DNA of 13,060 bases from Acidimicrobiia bacterium (GTDB lineage: Bacteria; Actinomycetota; Acidimicrobiia; Acidimicrobiales; CATQHL01): contig JAGWAK010000065.1 in the NCBI GenBank assembly GCA_021296435.1, positions 1 to 13,060 of the forward strand, in the 5' to 3' direction. Under the pieces are notes generated by a model, which saw nothing but the letters and a program-made list of their open reading frames with translations, did no database searches and was not told the DNA's origin. A program made the position numbers and the translations under genes. This document shows, one piece after another, positions 1 through 6,858 of this stretch (within the stretch, counting starts at the first letter, position 1; every line of letters begins with the position of its first letter).

Positions 1-876
1 TCTGATGGAGAGGGAGACGTCCCCGATGATGGATGACTCATTCGGGGTTCGCAGGTCCAGGTTGCGAACACTGATAGTCGTCTCCGAGGCCTGCGCCGCC
101 AGCAGGTTCGTCTCGCCGATGAACTCCGCCACGAAACGGTTCCGGGGATGGCGGTAGATGTCCTGCGGGGTGCCGTCCTGCACGATCCGGCCCGAGCGCA
201 TGATCACCACCCGGTTCGACATCACCAGGGCCTCTTCCTGGTCGTGTGTCACATATATGAACGTGCCTCCGAGCCGCCGGTGCAGGGCTCGGAGTTCCAG
301 CTGCATTTCCTTGCGCAGCTTGAGGTCGAGCGCGCCGAGCGGCTCGTCGAGCAGGAGAATGTCGGGGCGATTGACGATGGCGCGCGCCAGAGCAACACGT
401 TGCTGCTGGCCGCCGGACAACTGGTCCACCCGCCGGGCCTCAAGCCCCTCGAGTTGGACCATAGAGATCGCCGTCTCGACTCTCTCGGCAGCCTCGGATC
501 GAGGAGTGCGTGCGACCTTGAGTCCAAATCGGATGTTGTCGGCGACGTCGAGGTGGGGGAAGAGTGCGTAGTGCTGGAAGACGTAGTTGACCGGCCGGCG
601 CTCGGGAGGTGTCGAGGTGGACTCGCGCCCGGAGATCTCGACAACGCCGCTGTCGAGGCGATCGAGCCCGGCGATGATACGCAACAACGTCGTCTTGCCG
701 CAGCCGGACGGTCCCAGAAGTGTGACGAACTCTCCTTGCGCGATCCGGAGGTCCACGTCGTCGAGGGCGCAAAACTGATCGAAGTACTTCGAAACACCTT
801 TCAGGACAAGAGCCCCGGGCCACGAGCCGCTGCTCGAGGGCTTGGCGCTCTCCTGCTGTTCTGCTCTAGCAGCCAC
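1..876 (-). CDS. potA: ABC transporter ATP-binding protein, PotA-like (3' end outside window)
   Basis: This is the nucleotide-binding subunit that would power a polyamine-type importer from the cytoplasmic side of the membrane. The 292 codons present show Walker A GPSGCGKT at residues 55-62, the Q-loop glutamine at 101, signature LSGGQQQR at 153-160, Walker B ILLLDE at 173-178 and the H-loop histidine at 211. A C-terminal segment beginning near residue 240 looks like the start of the TOBE region typical of the PotA/MalK/FbpC group, and the gene then runs off the left edge. The start is a GTG at 874-876; no other in-frame start lies between it and the conserved fold, and its ribosome site is weak. 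It lies 69 bp downstream of the PotD-like gene on the same strand, so the two are probably co-transcribed. The family also handles iron, sugars and other solutes, so the polyamine call leans on the neighbouring binding protein. Confidence 0.9.
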   Translation of the reverse strand, partial: MAARAEQQESAKPSSSGSWPGALVLKGVSKYFDQFCALDDVDLRIAQGEFVTLLGPSGCGKTTLLRIIAGLDRLDSGVVEISGRESTSTPPERRPVNYVFQHYALFPHLDVADNIRFGLKVARTPRSEAAERVETAISMVQLEGLEARRVDQLSGGQQQRVALARAIVNRPDILLLDEPLGALDLKLRKEMQLELRALHRRLGGTFIYVTHDQEEALVMSNRVVIMRSGRIVQDGTPQDIYRHPRNRFVAEFIGETNLLAAQASETTISVRNLDLRTPNESSIIGDVSLSIR

Positions 877-898
877 GGTCCATCCGCACGAAGGAGTG

Positions 899-930
899 CT
901 CGGGGCCGGCACTTCAATGCCGACCCCGAG
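899..930 (-). promoter_or_regulatory. Intercistronic hairpin between the potD-like and potA-like genes
   Basis: Twelve-base arms at 899-910 and 919-930 flank an 8-base loop. On the plus strand there is one C/A mismatch, but in RNA from the minus strand, the coding strand of both flanking genes, that position becomes a G-U wobble and the stem closes fully. No U-run follows, so it is unlikely to be a full terminator. Hairpins directly after binding-protein genes are known to stabilise that part of the message or partly block read-through, giving more binding protein than ATPase; that role here is inferred. Confidence 0.55.
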
Positions 931-945
931 CGACTACGCCGGTTC

Positions 946-2151
946 CTATGCGCCTGCCTTGAAGTCCTGCCAACGCTTGAGCCACGTGTCGTACGTGGCG
1001 TACTCCGTTGACTCGACCGGCGGCCACTCCACCGGCGGAGCCGCCTCGAACACCGCGGCGCGGTCCTCGTAGACGGCCCATTCGAACCCCATCGGCACGA
1101 GCCGATCCATGGCGGCCGGATGCGTCACGGCCCAGCCGAGAGCGGCACCCTGCGCGTACTGCGTCGACTCGCTGATGGCGTCGTTCAACGCGTCGTACAT
1201 GGCGTCGGTGGGCTCCACGTCAGAGGCGATGAACAGGGCGTCGATCCAGGACCAGCCCACCCCCGGCGGGAAGTGGACTTCCACCGGGATGTCGGCCTCG
1301 CGGGCCCTCAGCGCCGTCGGCGCGTTGTCCGGCCAGGCGGCGATGATCTCGCCACGCGTGTAGGCACCGGCGTACTCCGCGTAGGGGTTCGCCATGATTC
1401 CGAAGGAGGCATCTCTGAACTCCTCCAGCTTCTCGAAGACCTGATCGAGTTCGTCCTCGGTCAGCAGTCCCGGCGTGTCTCCACCGAGCCCGAGCAGTCT
1501 GGCGACCATGATGATCACGGTGTTGCCGTCGTCGCCGATGGCGAACTTCCCCTGGTACCTCGGCTCGAGGAGCGACTCCAGCGACTCCGGCGGGCCCGTC
1601 CCGTCGTCGACGTAGGTCAAGCCCATGCTCGCCCAGGCGATGGGAACACCGATGACGCCCTCGTCTGTGTTGATGAGCGGCTCGTTGCGGAGTTCCGCGG
1701 GCAACTGTTCCCAGTTCGGGATGCGACTCACGTCGAGGGGCTGCATGACCCCCGCGGCTTGCAGCGTCGGGAAGATGTTCTCGATGCCGACGCTTATGTC
1801 GTAGGTGCCCTTCTTGTTGATCGGATCCTCGTTCGCCACCATGTAGGTCGCTTCTATCTCATAGCTGGTTGGTTCGGGATCCCGGACCTCGTACCCCTCC
1901 CAGACGAGGAACCGAACGGTTTCCTTCTCGGCTGCAGGCGGCGGAGCCGGTGCGGGCTCCGGAGGCGGTGGCGGCTCGGGCGCCGGTGCGGCCGGTGCGG
2001 GCTCCGGCGTCGCGGCGCTCTCCTCATCCCCACCGCAGGACGCCGCGATGAGCGCGACAACCAGCAGCAGTATTCCGATTCGAGCAGGTCCAGCTCTCTT
2101 GGCGCCGGAATTTCGGCGCGTGTGTCTTGACGTTATTGGTCGCGGGTGCAT
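946..2151 (-). CDS. potD: Extracellular substrate-binding lipoprotein, PotD-like (spermidine/putrescine family)
   Basis: This is the extracytoplasmic solute-binding protein of the polyamine-type ABC importer (401 aa). The N terminus is basic, then has a hydrophobic segment at about 24-38 ending in AASC, with the lipid-anchored cysteine at residue 39. Residues about 48-76 are almost entirely Pro, Ala and Glu, a flexible spacer. The folded domain begins near residue 78 with VWEGYE (83-88), followed by features usual in PotD relatives, including a GVIGVPIAW segment near 165-173. The ATG at 2149-2151 is preceded by a strong Shine-Dalgarno AAGGAGG at 2158-2164. It is first in the minus-strand unit and precedes the ATPase. 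PotD-like proteins also bind other amines and amino-acid derivatives, so the ligand is not certain. Confidence 0.85.
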   Translation of the reverse strand: MHPRPITSRHTRRNSGAKRAGPARIGILLLVVALIAASCGGDEESAATPEPAPAAPAPEPPPPPEPAPAPPPAAEKETVRFLVWEGYEVRDPEPTSYEIEATYMVANEDPINKKGTYDISVGIENIFPTLQAAGVMQPLDVSRIPNWEQLPAELRNEPLINTDEGVIGVPIAWASMGLTYVDDGTGPPESLESLLEPRYQGKFAIGDDGNTVIIMVARLLGLGGDTPGLLTEDELDQVFEKLEEFRDASFGIMANPYAEYAGAYTRGEIIAAWPDNAPTALRAREADIPVEVHFPPGVGWSWIDALFIASDVEPTDAMYDALNDAISESTQYAQGAALGWAVTHPAAMDRLVPMGFEWAVYEDRAAVFEAAPPVEWPPVESTEYATYDTWLKRWQDFKAGA

Positions 2152-2434
2152 GATCTCCCTCCTTGATCCTTGGCCCCCCCGGGAGTTGCCGCGCCCTGGC
2201 GAAACGCCAGAGCCGGCTGCAAAACGGCACTGTAGTTCATGCGCAGCGCCGGGTTAGCAGGGCGGCTGGACGCTCTGCAGTCGCGCCGATCGCCGAATCC
2301 GCCACGAGGCGGAGCGTGCGAGGAAATGGCGGGGTCTCAGGTCATCGACGCCGTGCTGCGGTGTCGCTGACCCCCGGGCTACTGTGCTCGCCGGCCCCGC
2401 TCTTTCAGGCTCGAACGACTCGCGGAGGACTGCT
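2152..2434. other. Divergent intergenic region, potD-like / MBL-fold gene
   Basis: These 283 bases hold no gene I can support. They must contain outward promoters for both flanking genes. Only weak -10-like hexamers are visible (TACTGT at 2380-2385 on the plus strand; TACAGT, minus strand, at 2230-2235), neither with a convincing -35 box, so no promoter is called. A short perfect inverted repeat at 2196-2210 is listed separately. Confidence 0.6.
2196..2210. promoter_or_regulatory. Short inverted repeat upstream of the potD-like gene
   Basis: CTGGCG and CGCCAG flank a 3-base AAA centre, a perfect 6-bp dyad 45 bp before the potD-like start codon. It could be a regulator-binding site or, if transcribed, a small leader hairpin. 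Chance occurrence in GC-rich DNA cannot be ruled out. Confidence 0.3.
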
Positions 2435-3283
2435 GTGGCCACGACTGTCACGATCACCGGCACCGGTAACCCGGGACCGTCGCCGGACCGGGCGGGGCCC
2501 GGGGTACTGGTCCGTCACGATGGGCTCGCCCTGCAGTTCGACGCCGGGCGGGCCACGACGATGCGACTCACCGGGCTCGGCGTGCGACCGCCCGAACTCG
2601 ACGCGCTCTTCATCACGCACCACCACAGCGACCACCTCACCGGGCTCGCCGACCTGGTCCTGACGCGTTGGATTCTGGATACGCACAGCAGGGCCGGGCC
2701 GCTGACGATCGTGGCGCCGGCCGGTCCGGCGGCGCGTTTCGCCGGGCAACTCCTTGACATCTGGCGGGAGGACATCGACGTCCGCACCGCCCGCCATGAT
2801 CGCCCGCGTCCGGCGATCGATCTGCAGCCGTTCGATGTCGCTTCGGTGCCGGCTGAGGTCTGGTCGCACCGGGATGTGCGTGTTCTGGCCGGACAGGTCC
2901 GCCATGAGCCGGTGAGGCCCGCCGTGGGGTACCGGGTGGAGACTCCCGACGGGGTCGTCGCCGTCACCGGTGACACTCTGGTCTGCGAGGAGGTCGCCGA
3001 ACTGGCGGCCGGTGCCGACGTGCTCGTCTATGAGGCGCTGCGCGTCGAGGCCGTCCTCGCCAGCCCGTTCCTTCCCGACCACATCTGCGAGTACCACGCC
3101 GACACCCGGCTCATCGGCGCGCAGGCGGCCGAACTCGGCGTCGGCTCCCTGGTTCTCACGCACCTGATTCCCGAACCGCGGACGCCCGCCGAGATTCGGG
3201 CCTTCGCTGATGACGTACGGGCGGCCGGGTTCACCGGCGAGTTGCTCGTCGCTGCCGACCTCGACACGGTGAATCTCGACTAG
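2435..3283 (+). CDS. MBL-fold metallo-hydrolase, RNase Z / arylsulfatase AtsA-like
   Basis: This is a 282-aa metallo-beta-lactamase-fold hydrolase, predicted to be soluble and cytoplasmic with two metal ions. The N terminus has the TGTGNPGPSP-type glycine-rich strand common in RNase Z and AtsA-like proteins. The metal motif HHHSDH gives H62, H64, D66 and H67. Further likely ligands are H157 (in VRHEP), D180 (in TGDT) and the late H243 (in LTHLIP). The GTG start at 2435 has Shine-Dalgarno GGAGG at 2424-2428 with 6-bp spacing; an in-frame GTG at 2384 lacks one. The flexible arm expected of true tRNA 3'-processing RNase Z is not evident, so a general phosphodiester, sulfate-ester or lactone hydrolase is as likely. 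It is a single gene between two transport operons and has no clear partner. Confidence 0.85.
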   Translation: MATTVTITGTGNPGPSPDRAGPGVLVRHDGLALQFDAGRATTMRLTGLGVRPPELDALFITHHHSDHLTGLADLVLTRWILDTHSRAGPLTIVAPAGPAARFAGQLLDIWREDIDVRTARHDRPRPAIDLQPFDVASVPAEVWSHRDVRVLAGQVRHEPVRPAVGYRVETPDGVVAVTGDTLVCEEVAELAAGADVLVYEALRVEAVLASPFLPDHICEYHADTRLIGAQAAELGVGSLVLTHLIPEPRTPAEIRAFADDVRAAGFTGELLVAADLDTVNLD

Positions 3284-3307
3284 GCGGGCCGCTGCAGGAC
3301 GCGAAAC

Positions 3308-3344
3308 GGGGCCGCCCGCGGAGTCGCACTCCGCGGGCAGCCCC
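3308..3344. terminator. Bidirectional terminator hairpin between convergent genes
   Basis: Seventeen-base arms at 3308-3324 and 3328-3344 pair around a 3-base loop with a single mismatch (C3313/A3339 on the plus strand, a G-U wobble in minus-strand RNA). It lies 24 bp past the MBL gene stop and 11 bp past the binding-protein gene stop, which is where a shared terminator belongs. No T-run follows on either side, as is frequent for terminators in GC-rich actinobacteria. Confidence 0.7.
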
Positions 3345-3356
3345 GGAGTCGCACTC
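3319..3356. repeat. 13-base direct repeat in the convergent terminator region
   Basis: CGGAGTCGCACTC occurs at 3319-3331 and again at 3344-3356, 25 bp apart. The first copy forms the tip of the terminator hairpin. The second overlaps the stop codon (3355-3357) of the NMT1/THI5-like gene and can itself fold into a minimal 4-bp hairpin. A local duplication is the simplest explanation. Confidence 0.6.
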
Positions 3357-4965
3357 AGTTCATCGATGCCCAGATGAGTTGGTCGCCGTCGTACAGCCTC
3401 GGGACGAGGGTCGCGTCCATCATCGACTGCCAGTCGGGCAACTCGTCGTACACGCCCAGGTTGACCAGGTTCTGGATCTCCTCGCCGAGCCTCGGCGGGT
3501 TGAGCTGGCCGATCGCGAGACCTCTGGGAGTCACGTTCTCGATGATCTCCTGATCGGTTGTCATGCGGAACGTCTCGTGCTCCCTTGCGAAGAAGAGGTT
3601 GTTGCCAGCGGCTTCGATGCGCTCGAAGGCGTGGTCGATGGCCGCCTCGGGGTTCTCGACAGCGAAGTGGTAACCCCGCAGCCCGGCGCGTACGAAGTCC
3701 TCCACGACCGTTGGGTGTTCCTCGTAGAAGGAGCGCGTCGTCACGTAGATGGCGAACGAGGCCGGCACGTCGTAGTCCAGCGGGTCGAAGGTGATGTAGT
3801 CGATGCCCGCCAGGTCGAGCCAGCGCGGCTCGTTCGAGCGGTAGACGGGCAGCGCGTCGATGCCAAGGGCGAAGTGTTCCACCGGGTTGAATCCCTCGAG
3901 CAGCAACTCGGTGAACGTCCCGCGCTGGAGGCCCGCCTCCGCCATCATCGCCTCGATGGCGACGGGGATGTCGCCCTTGATGCCGACCGTCATGCCCTCA
4001 AGGTCGGCCAAGTCCGTCACGCCCGCGTCCGGCGAGATGAGCAACTGGGAGATCGCCGTATGACCCAACTGGGCGAACGCCATGATGTCGGCGTCGCCGG
4101 CAACGTTCTGGCGGACGAGTTCGCCGAAGGTTGCCGTGGCGCCCAACTGGACGGTGCCGGCCGCCAGGGCGGCGCTGTTGCCGGGGGCGAAGCCGGGCTG
4201 GATCTCCACGTCGAGACACATGTCGTCGAAGAAGCCCTCGTCCTCGGCCACGATGATGTCGATGATCCCCGCGGCGGCAGCGAAATCGAAGCCTGTCATG
4301 AAGGTCAACTTCCCGGCGGCCCGGTTGGCCTCGCAGCGTTCGGGCGTGCCGAAGGCGGGGAGTTCATCGGCGACCATCGCCGACTCGGCGGCCGCCGACT
4401 CGGCAGCCGCCTCGGCTGCCGCTGCTTCGGAGGCCGCCGCCTGAGCGGCACTGCGTGCCTCTTCTGCCTCGGCTTGGGCGTTGGCGGCCTCGGCTTGGGC
4501 GGCGGCGGCCTCGTCCTGGGCAGCCGCTGCCTCGGCCTGGGCGTTGGCGGCTTCGGCTTGGGCGGCTGCGGCGGCTTCCTGCGCCGCTTCGAGCGCGGCT
4601 TCCGCGGCGGCAACGTCGGCCTGGTTCCCCTCGGCTGTCGCCTTGGCGACCTCCGCTGCTGCGATCGCCTCCTCGGCGAGCGCGGCTGCCGCGGCGGCCT
4701 CGGCCCCAGCAGCATCGGCCGCGGCGGCTGCCGAGGCGGCCTCCGCATCGGCTGCGGATGCCTCGGCGCGCGCCGCCTGTGCCTCACCGAGCGCGGCGCC
4801 CGCGTCGCTCTGCGCTGTTGCAGCCGATGCGGCGGCCGCGTCCACCGCTGCCATGGTGTCGCTGTCGTCGTCCTCCTCGGCGCATGCCGCTGCGACGAGC
4901 GCGAGTACGCAGAGCAGCGATACGAAGATTCTCCGGATGCCGCGGCGTGTCGTATGTGTTCGCAT
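3355..4965 (-). CDS. NMT1/THI5-like substrate-binding lipoprotein with an alanine-rich stalk
   Basis: This is the solute receptor of the second ABC importer (536 aa, versus roughly 320-350 for ordinary family members). A basic N terminus and hydrophobic segment end in VAAAC, with the anchoring cysteine at residue 28. Residues 41-200 are extraordinarily Ala-rich: about 92 of 160 are Ala, with 29 acidic and only 3 basic residues and very few larger hydrophobics. The binding domain starts near residue 219, where LTFMTGFDF opens an NMT1/THI5/SsuA-type fold, and ends at the C terminus. Cysteines on either side of the domain start (211 and about 248) could pair. The ATG at 4963-4965 follows an AAGGGGGAT Shine-Dalgarno. 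It is the last gene of the importer unit, 74 bp after the permease. The family includes receptors for pyrimidine precursors, riboflavin, sulfonates and nitrate, so the ligand is unknown. Confidence 0.88.
   Translation of the reverse strand: MRTHTTRRGIRRIFVSLLCVLALVAAACAEEDDDSDTMAAVDAAAASAATAQSDAGAALGEAQAARAEASAADAEAASAAAAADAAGAEAAAAAALAEEAIAAAEVAKATAEGNQADVAAAEAALEAAQEAAAAAQAEAANAQAEAAAAQDEAAAAQAEAANAQAEAEEARSAAQAAASEAAAAEAAAESAAAESAMVADELPAFGTPERCEANRAAGKLTFMTGFDFAAAAGIIDIIVAEDEGFFDDMCLDVEIQPGFAPGNSAALAAGTVQLGATATFGELVRQNVAGDADIMAFAQLGHTAISQLLISPDAGVTDLADLEGMTVGIKGDIPVAIEAMMAEAGLQRGTFTELLLEGFNPVEHFALGIDALPVYRSNEPRWLDLAGIDYITFDPLDYDVPASFAIYVTTRSFYEEHPTVVEDFVRAGLRGYHFAVENPEAAIDHAFERIEAAGNNLFFAREHETFRMTTDQEIIENVTPRGLAIGQLNPPRLGEEIQNLVNLGVYDELPDWQSMMDATLVPRLYDGDQLIWASMN
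4465..4572 (-). repeat. Two copies of a 63-bp-period repeat in the stalk coding region
   Basis: The 15-residue string AAAAQAEAANAQAEA is encoded at 4528-4572 and again at 4465-4509, offset by 63 bp (21 residues, three heptads). The DNA copies are close but differ at several third codon positions. This suggests an older in-frame duplication kept at protein level rather than a fresh slippage product. Confidence 0.8.
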
Positions 4966-5012
4966 TGCTGATCCCCCTTGGGCCCTAGTCCAGCTTGCTT
5001 TCGCGCTCGGCC

Positions 5013-5030
5013 TCGCCGTGGGGCCGGCGA
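5013..5030 (-). promoter_or_regulatory. Small hairpin between permease and binding-protein genes
   Basis: TCGCCG and CGGCGA (6-bp arms) flank a 6-base loop in the 74-bp gap before the binding-protein gene. It could act in processing or stability of the importer message. The arms are short and GC-only apart from one A-T pair, so chance is a serious alternative. Confidence 0.25.
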
Positions 5031-5039
5031 ACAGCGCTT

Positions 5040-5897
5040 TCAGCGCGCCGCCGTTGGCCCGCCCGGGAGATCCTGAGAACTATGCCACCGTAGTACCCGG
5101 GTTTCGACAGCCGCAAGGAGGAGGTTGCCGATCACGCCGATGAGGGCGAGCACGAGGATCGATCCCCACAACTGGTCGATGAGAAGCCGCGTCTGACCGA
5201 CCCGGGCGGTGTTGCCGAGTCCTTCAGTGGAGCCGCCGAACATCTCGCCGATCACGGCCCCGACGAGGGACAGTCCCACGCAGAGTCGGCCGGCTGAGAA
5301 GAGGTAGGGGAGCGATTGCGGGAATCGCAGCTTCGCGAAGATCTCCACCTTGCCGGCCGACACCGAGCGCAGCAGTTCGTAGGCATTCGGATCCACAGAT
5401 CGCAGCCCCGTGAACTCGTTGATCGTGAAGGGGATGTAGCAGAAAACGGCAGCGACCAGGACCTTCGGCCAGCTGCTGAACCCGAACCAGATGAGGAACA
5501 CCGGCGCCAGAACCGCCACGGGAGTGCTCTGCAGCAGCACGATGACCGGCATCGAGGCGCGTTCCACGAAACGCGAGTGCGCCATGAACGTGGCGACGAG
5601 GAGTGCCGCCCCGAGGGCGAGCCCGTATCCCATGGCTGCTTCGCGCAGCGTGACCTGGGCGTGACGCCAGTAGAACCCCGGCTCGTCGACGAGGTGCACC
5701 AGGATGCTGGACGGCGTCGGAAGTGTGAGGCGCGAGATGTCGAAGACGCGAACGTAGAACTCCCAGATGGCGAAGACGACGGCGAGACCGACGATCGGCG
5801 CCACGACCATCGCCGAGCGGCGGGCCCGCTGCGGGCGCTCCGGTGGCGGTTCCCTGGCCACGCCGGCGGCGTTCGGCCCCAGCGTTTGTGCGGTCAT
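5040..5897 (-). CDS. ABC transporter permease, SsuC/TauC/ThiX-like
   Basis: This is the inner-membrane channel subunit of the second importer (285 aa, normal for the family). After a hydrophilic 28-residue N terminus there are about six hydrophobic segments: roughly 31-49, 90-106, 118-138, 145-160, 205-222 and 245-264. The cytoplasmic EAA-type coupling loop, which docks onto the ATPase, is recognisable at about 173-194 (ELLRSVSAG followed by LRFPQSLP). The ATG at 5895-5897 overlaps the stop of the ATPase gene in an ATGA junction and has GGAAGG at 5908-5913 as a ribosome site. The open frame extends upstream into the ATPase gene, but that part is only a shadow of the ATPase. Substrate specificity cannot be read from the permease. 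Confidence 0.9.
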   Translation of the reverse strand: MTAQTLGPNAAGVAREPPPERPQRARRSAMVVAPIVGLAVVFAIWEFYVRVFDISRLTLPTPSSILVHLVDEPGFYWRHAQVTLREAAMGYGLALGAALLVATFMAHSRFVERASMPVIVLLQSTPVAVLAPVFLIWFGFSSWPKVLVAAVFCYIPFTINEFTGLRSVDPNAYELLRSVSAGKVEIFAKLRFPQSLPYLFSAGRLCVGLSLVGAVIGEMFGGSTEGLGNTARVGQTRLLIDQLWGSILVLALIGVIGNLLLAAVETRVLRWHSSQDLPGGPTAAR

Positions 5898-6781
5898 CGA
5901 GCCGATACCTTCCCGAGGGCCCGGCGCACGCTGCGCATGTGAGAGAGATAGCGGTCGTCGTCCTCCATCTCCGCCGAGCGGGGTCGGGGCAGCTGGATCG
6001 TCTCGCTGTGCACGATACGCCCCGGCTTCGTCGCCATGACCAGAACGCGGTCTGAGAGGATCACCGCCTCGGGAATGCTGTGGGTCACGAAGATCACGGT
6101 GTGGCCGGTGCGCTCCCAAAGATCCAGCAGGAGGTAGCGCATCTCGTTGCGAGTGATCTCGTCGAGTGCCGAGAAGGGCTCGTCCATGAGGAGCACCGGC
6201 GCGCCGAGCGCGAAGCAGCGGACCAGCGAGACGCGCTGCTGCATGCCGCCCGAGAGTTCCTTGGGGAGCCGGTCGAGGAAGTCGCCCAGACCGACGGTCT
6301 CGAGAAGCTCGAGCGTCTCGGCCTCGCTGAGCGGCGGATGCAGGGCGCCGCGCCGGTTCACCTCGGCGAGCAGGGTGACGTTCCGGCGGACCGTCCGCCA
6401 CCCCAGCAGTGACGGAGTCTGAGGGGCGAACCCGATCTGCTTGGTGTCCCGTGCCTGCGCCGGGCTATTGCCGTCGACGGTGACGGTGCCGAGCTCGTAG
6501 GGCAGCAGCCCGCCGACGACACGCAGCAGGGTGGATTTGCCGCAGCCGCTCGGGCCGATGAGGCTGACGAACTCGCCTGCTTGGATCTCGATGTCGATCC
6601 CATCGAGCGCGTGCAGGTGACTGCGGCCAGTGGGGAACCACTTCGCGACCCCTTGGATGGACACCGGAGCGCCGATCCTGCGGTCGGCGGAGCCGGTGGA
6701 GGTCGGCGCTGCAGTCGGGCTCCCACCGGGGATCGGGCGTACCACGGCGCCATCGTAAGCGGCGCGGCAGGGGCGCGTCAC
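5894..6781 (-). CDS. ABC transporter ATP-binding protein, SsuB/TauB-like
   Basis: This is the ATPase subunit of the second importer (295 aa). Walker A GPSGCGKS is at 76-83, the Q-loop glutamine at 121, signature LSGGMQQR at 177-184, Walker B VLLMDE at 196-201 and the H-loop histidine at 234. The GGMQQR signature and the FVTHSIPEA segment are typical of SsuB/TauB/NrtD relatives. The chosen start is GTG at 6779-6781, which gives an N-terminal extension of about 38 residues rich in Pro, Ala and Ser. A GTG at 6743-6745 (residue 13) is an alternative. Neither has a clear Shine-Dalgarno, so the first gene of the unit may be leaderless. It is transcribed away from the amidohydrolase gene with 77 bp between starts. 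Confidence 0.9.
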   Translation of the reverse strand: MTRPCRAAYDGAVVRPIPGGSPTAAPTSTGSADRRIGAPVSIQGVAKWFPTGRSHLHALDGIDIEIQAGEFVSLIGPSGCGKSTLLRVVGGLLPYELGTVTVDGNSPAQARDTKQIGFAPQTPSLLGWRTVRRNVTLLAEVNRRGALHPPLSEAETLELLETVGLGDFLDRLPKELSGGMQQRVSLVRCFALGAPVLLMDEPFSALDEITRNEMRYLLLDLWERTGHTVIFVTHSIPEAVILSDRVLVMATKPGRIVHSETIQLPRPRSAEMEDDDRYLSHMRSVRRALGKVSAR

Positions 6782-6794
6782 CGCCGGCGGTCGT

Positions 6795-6824
6795 GTGACC
6801 CTCGCCGCCGAGTGCCGTTAGAGT
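6795..6824 (+). promoter_or_regulatory. Candidate promoter for the catabolic cluster
   Basis: GTGACC (6795-6800) and TAGAGT (6819-6824) each match 4 of 6 sigma-70 consensus bases with an 18-bp spacer, about 35 bp before the amidohydrolase start. This is the only plausible pair I see in the 77-bp divergent gap. The matches are weak, and the same interval must also hold the opposite promoter. Confidence 0.25.
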
Positions 6825-6858
6825 CGCCGGCGGGCGCCGGGAACGGAACGGAGAGGTC

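Noticed and set aside
2380..2385. TACTGT as a -10 box for the MBL gene
   Set aside because: It matches only 4 of 6 bases, with no acceptable -35 box at the right distance.
2384..2434. Upstream GTG start for the MBL-fold gene, adding 17 residues
   Set aside because: It has no ribosome site, the added residues are not family-like, and GGAGG is placed correctly for GTG 2435.
3379..4971. 530-codon plus-strand open frame opposite the binding lipoprotein, with a Gly/Cys/Arg-rich part
   Set aside because: The low-complexity part is the complement of the Ala-rich stalk codons. The opposite strand has signal peptide, lipobox and binding-domain features.
4481..5143. Plus-strand frame starting with Ala/Ser/Trp repeats that looks like a repeat protein
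   Set aside because: It is the reverse complement of the GCC-rich stalk; the repeats are explained by the real gene on the minus strand.
5898..6401. N-terminal extension of the permease into the ATPase gene
   Set aside because: It is an Arg/Pro-rich shadow of the ATPase reading frame; the ATG at 5897 gives a normal-length permease with an ATGA overlap.
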